A stretch of DNA of 24,074 nucleotides, taken from contig CACZAK010000047.1 of assembly GCA_902779075.1 (NCBI GenBank), forward strand, positions 1 through 24,074, read 5' to 3'. The stretch's first letter is position 1. Every line of letters begins with the position of its first letter. Both the position numbers and the translations under genes were made by a program. This stretch comes from an uncultured bacterium (GTDB taxonomy: Bacteria; Verrucomicrobiota; Kiritimatiellia; RFP12; UBA1067). The notes beneath the pieces are model-generated. The model did no database searches and was not told the DNA's origin. It worked only from the letters and a program-made list of their open reading frames with translations. Below, piece by piece: positions 22,025 to 24,074 of this stretch.

Positions 22025-23977
22025 ATGCGCAATTCTGCCACTACATTTCGCGAAGCCGTTTCTAGGATAGAATCCCTGGATCTGGCACCGGAGAAATGGA
22101 CGCTTGCTTCCGGCAGTATCGGTAGTCTGGCGGCGGCACTAAAAGAGTTTTCAGCATTTGGTAGGGCGTTGAACCACTGCAAGAAGGCGGCAAAAGAAGA
22201 GTTTGCATATATCAACGGTCGCGTTGACGCAGTGAAAACCATAGGTGACGAAGTGTCTGGCATGGGCTTCCCCGAGCTGGATGCAGACCTATCAGGACTT
22301 TCCGCAGATGAAAAGGAGAGGAGTAAAGCTCTGCGCAATGAGGCAAGAGGCATTTTTGAGGGATTCAAATCGGACTTCACAAATGAATTCAAACTGTTGG
22401 GGCAAGAGCTCGACAAGGCTACACGCGAGTCATCTGATTTCAAGGTCGTGTTGTTTGGACGTACTCAGGTCGGGAAGAGTACGACGCGCGAAGCGCTCAC
22501 TTGCGGAGACGGCGCAACCATTGGACACGGAAGCAGTTCGACAACAAAATCATGCCACGAGTACACATGGCGGAATCTGCATGTCTGGGATACGCCAGGC
22601 ATCGATTCACGCAAGGACACCAACCGGGACGATTCCGGAGTAGGGGATGAAGAGCGTGCCGCGAGCGAGAAACTCGAGACGGCGGACATGGCGGTCTTTA
22701 TCTGCAAGACGGATTCCCTGGAGCCAAAAGAAAGACAACGACTTGCTCAGATTGTGGTGTCTGGACGACCCTTTGTGGTCCTTTTGAATGTTGTTGCAAG
22801 TTTCACGGATTACACGAACTTCAAAAAGCGTCGCATGGATCGTAAGATAAACCGTGAGGCGCAGCGAGAATTCATAGATGATCTCGTATGTGGAGCTCAC
22901 GGACTTCATGCGCCAGACGAAAGGTTCTCGGCTGCTGAGGCGGAAAGAGTCAGGGAGAACCTTATTCCGATTCATGCTCTCGCTTGTTTCTACAGCCGTG
23001 CCAAGAATTGCAAAAAGGTAGATGAGTTCTACGGAAAATACAAGGTGACGCGTTCGGAGTTGTACGCACTTTCTAATTTCGGGGAGTTCCGCCAATATCT
23101 GACCAGATTCATTTGCTCAAACGGCTGCTCGGAACGCCGGAAAACCATAGACCGCGTTTTTGTGGAAAAGACGGGGAAATTCTTTAGTAGGAAACAAAAT
23201 GAAATTAGGCGATTTATCAAGGACAAGATAGAAAAGGACATAGATGTTTTCGTAAAAACCAGGAAGACAATCACTGACAAGGAATGTAGATGGACCGGTG
23301 GGGCGCTTAGAGTTAAGATTCAGACACTACTTACGCAAGAAATAGACTCATACTCGGTCGCCATGCGATGCATAGAGAACGACTACAGAAAAGATCGAAT
23401 CAAAAGCGTCTGGACGGAGTGTTTGAAGCAAGGAGTGGAGAAATCGCAGAACTTCCTTGCAGAAGATTTCCGAAAAGACCTCGGGCGGGTCTTCGAGAAC
23501 ATGGCAGACGCATTAAAATTCAACGCAGACGCATTTGCGCGGATATCCGACGTCGAAGAAAAAGGGGTAGACGGTCGTAAGGTGGTCAAGTGGAGCAAAC
23601 GACTTGCGGGATGGGGCGCGGCGGGGTTGTTTGCCGTGAACTGGTGGAATCCATGTGGCTGGGTCGTCGCAGCCGCCTGGATATTGACAGGGGTTGCTTT
23701 TGTGTTGAATTGGTTTGATGACTTATTTCGCAGTACCGAGAGCAAAATCCGAAGATTGAAAGAGCAATTTGACGGGCATCTGAATACGATATGTGGTGAA
23801 TTATGCCAGAAGGCAGAAGGTGATTTTAGAACGGCGATCAAGAACGCCGATACGGCGCTTGGTCAGCAGGTGGAAGAGAAGAAGCTTTTAAGTAGGCATT
23901 TTGCTGACATTGCCGTGGTTTGCAAGCGTGCGAACGCGGTAGTGTCGGAAGTCGAGAACAGGATGAACAGCCATTAA
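22025..23977 (+). CDS. Dynamin-like GTPase with C-terminal membrane hairpin
   Basis: A 650-residue GTPase. A helical N-terminal region (1-135) precedes the G domain: G1 GRTQVGKST (145-153), G2 threonines in SSSTTKS (170-176), and G3 DTPG (189-192). The usual G4 NKxD is replaced by N255-V-V-A after a VVLL strand, as in some LeoA-like and other dynamin-related proteins. A long helical stalk follows (about 330-525), interrupted by a hydrophobic stretch at 530-563 (AAGLFAVNWWNPCGW...AWILTGVAFVLNWF) that could form a membrane-inserting hairpin or paddle, and a final helical bundle (570-650). This layout fits bacterial dynamin-like proteins that remodel or tether membranes; such proteins have been linked to secretion, membrane repair and phage resistance. 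The RBS is GAGGTGG. Codon use looks more AT-rich than in upstream genes. Confidence 0.85.
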   Translation: MRNSATTFREAVSRIESLDLAPEKWTLASGSIGSLAAALKEFSAFGRALNHCKKAAKEEFAYINGRVDAVKTIGDEVSGMGFPELDADLSGLSADEKERSKALRNEARGIFEGFKSDFTNEFKLLGQELDKATRESSDFKVVLFGRTQVGKSTTREALTCGDGATIGHGSSSTTKSCHEYTWRNLHVWDTPGIDSRKDTNRDDSGVGDEERAASEKLETADMAVFICKTDSLEPKERQRLAQIVVSGRPFVVLLNVVASFTDYTNFKKRRMDRKINREAQREFIDDLVCGAHGLHAPDERFSAAEAERVRENLIPIHALACFYSRAKNCKKVDEFYGKYKVTRSELYALSNFGEFRQYLTRFICSNGCSERRKTIDRVFVEKTGKFFSRKQNEIRRFIKDKIEKDIDVFVKTRKTITDKECRWTGGALRVKIQTLLTQEIDSYSVAMRCIENDYRKDRIKSVWTECLKQGVEKSQNFLAEDFRKDLGRVFENMADALKFNADAFARISDVEEKGVDGRKVVKWSKRLAGWGAAGLFAVNWWNPCGWVVAAAWILTGVAFVLNWFDDLFRSTESKIRRLKEQFDGHLNTICGELCQKAEGDFRTAIKNADTALGQQVEEKKLLSRHFADIAVVCKRANAVVSEVENRMNSH

Positions 23978-24007
23978 CGAGGCAATTCATAAACTCGTGT
24001 TCGGCAT

Positions 24008-24042
24008 CAGTTGAGGCATGAAGGGGCATTGTGCCATAACTG
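24008..24042 (+). terminator. Possible hairpin after the GTPase cassette
   Basis: CAGTT (24008-24012) pairs with AACTG (24038-24042), and GGCA (24015-24018) pairs with TGCC (24032-24035), giving a nested stem with a 2x2 internal loop. It lies 30 bases after the GTPase stop. An A-run rather than a T-run follows, so an intrinsic terminator is doubtful. The rest of the 97 bases after the gene shows nothing recognisable. Confidence 0.25.
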
Positions 24043-24074
24043 AAAAAAGCCATTTTCCAGTGTTTGTAGCAAAG

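Overview
The window is high-GC, almost entirely plus-strand coding DNA. It most resembles a gut or anaerobic member of the Kiritimatiellota (Verrucomicrobia-related, PVC group). That placement is an inference. It rests on secreted beta-helix proteins with duplicated modules, a PEP-CTERM sorting tail, tightly overlapping genes and an aryl-polyene-like export locus. No rRNA, tRNA, CRISPR array or insertion sequence was seen.

Layout. (1) 1-1695: the C-terminal half of DnaE, cut by the window edge. (2) 1696-2231: a long non-coding stretch with a perfect 26-bp palindrome and four tandem 16-bp palindromes spaced 22-23 bp apart, upstream of (3) four secretory or membrane genes, 2232-9724: an 879-residue beta-helix protein with an internal duplication, two secreted proteins sharing a nearly identical 5' cassette, a PEP-CTERM protein, and an overlapping polytopic TPR protein. 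The spacers between the first of these genes hold 7-bp tandem repeats and a 30-bp-arm hairpin. (4) 9842-13708: a translationally coupled run of mraY, lnt, a YchJ/SEC-C protein and a HAD hydrolase, joined by 1- to 4-base start/stop overlaps. (5) 13746-14555: a membrane-anchored helical protein.

(6) 14603-19492: the most striking locus. It has two acyl carrier proteins, a three-part fusion (COG4648-like membrane segment, acyl-ACP-synthetase-like AMP ligase, hotdog dehydratase), a LolA-like carrier and an MMPL/RND-type exporter. A strong-RBS 55-residue ORF follows 2 bases later. The order mirrors the carrier/activation/export half of aryl polyene clusters, but no ketosynthase, ketoreductase, thioesterase or acyltransferase is present in the window.

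(7) 19598-23977: accessory genes. These are a protein carrying an HTH-like domain usually found behind macro domains, a shortened SEDS (FtsW/RodA)-like membrane protein that appears to have lost its catalytic residues, and a three-gene cassette of a small protein, a coiled-coil protein and a dynamin-like GTPase with an abnormal G4 motif. The GTPase cassette looks more AT-rich than the rest, consistent with separate acquisition.
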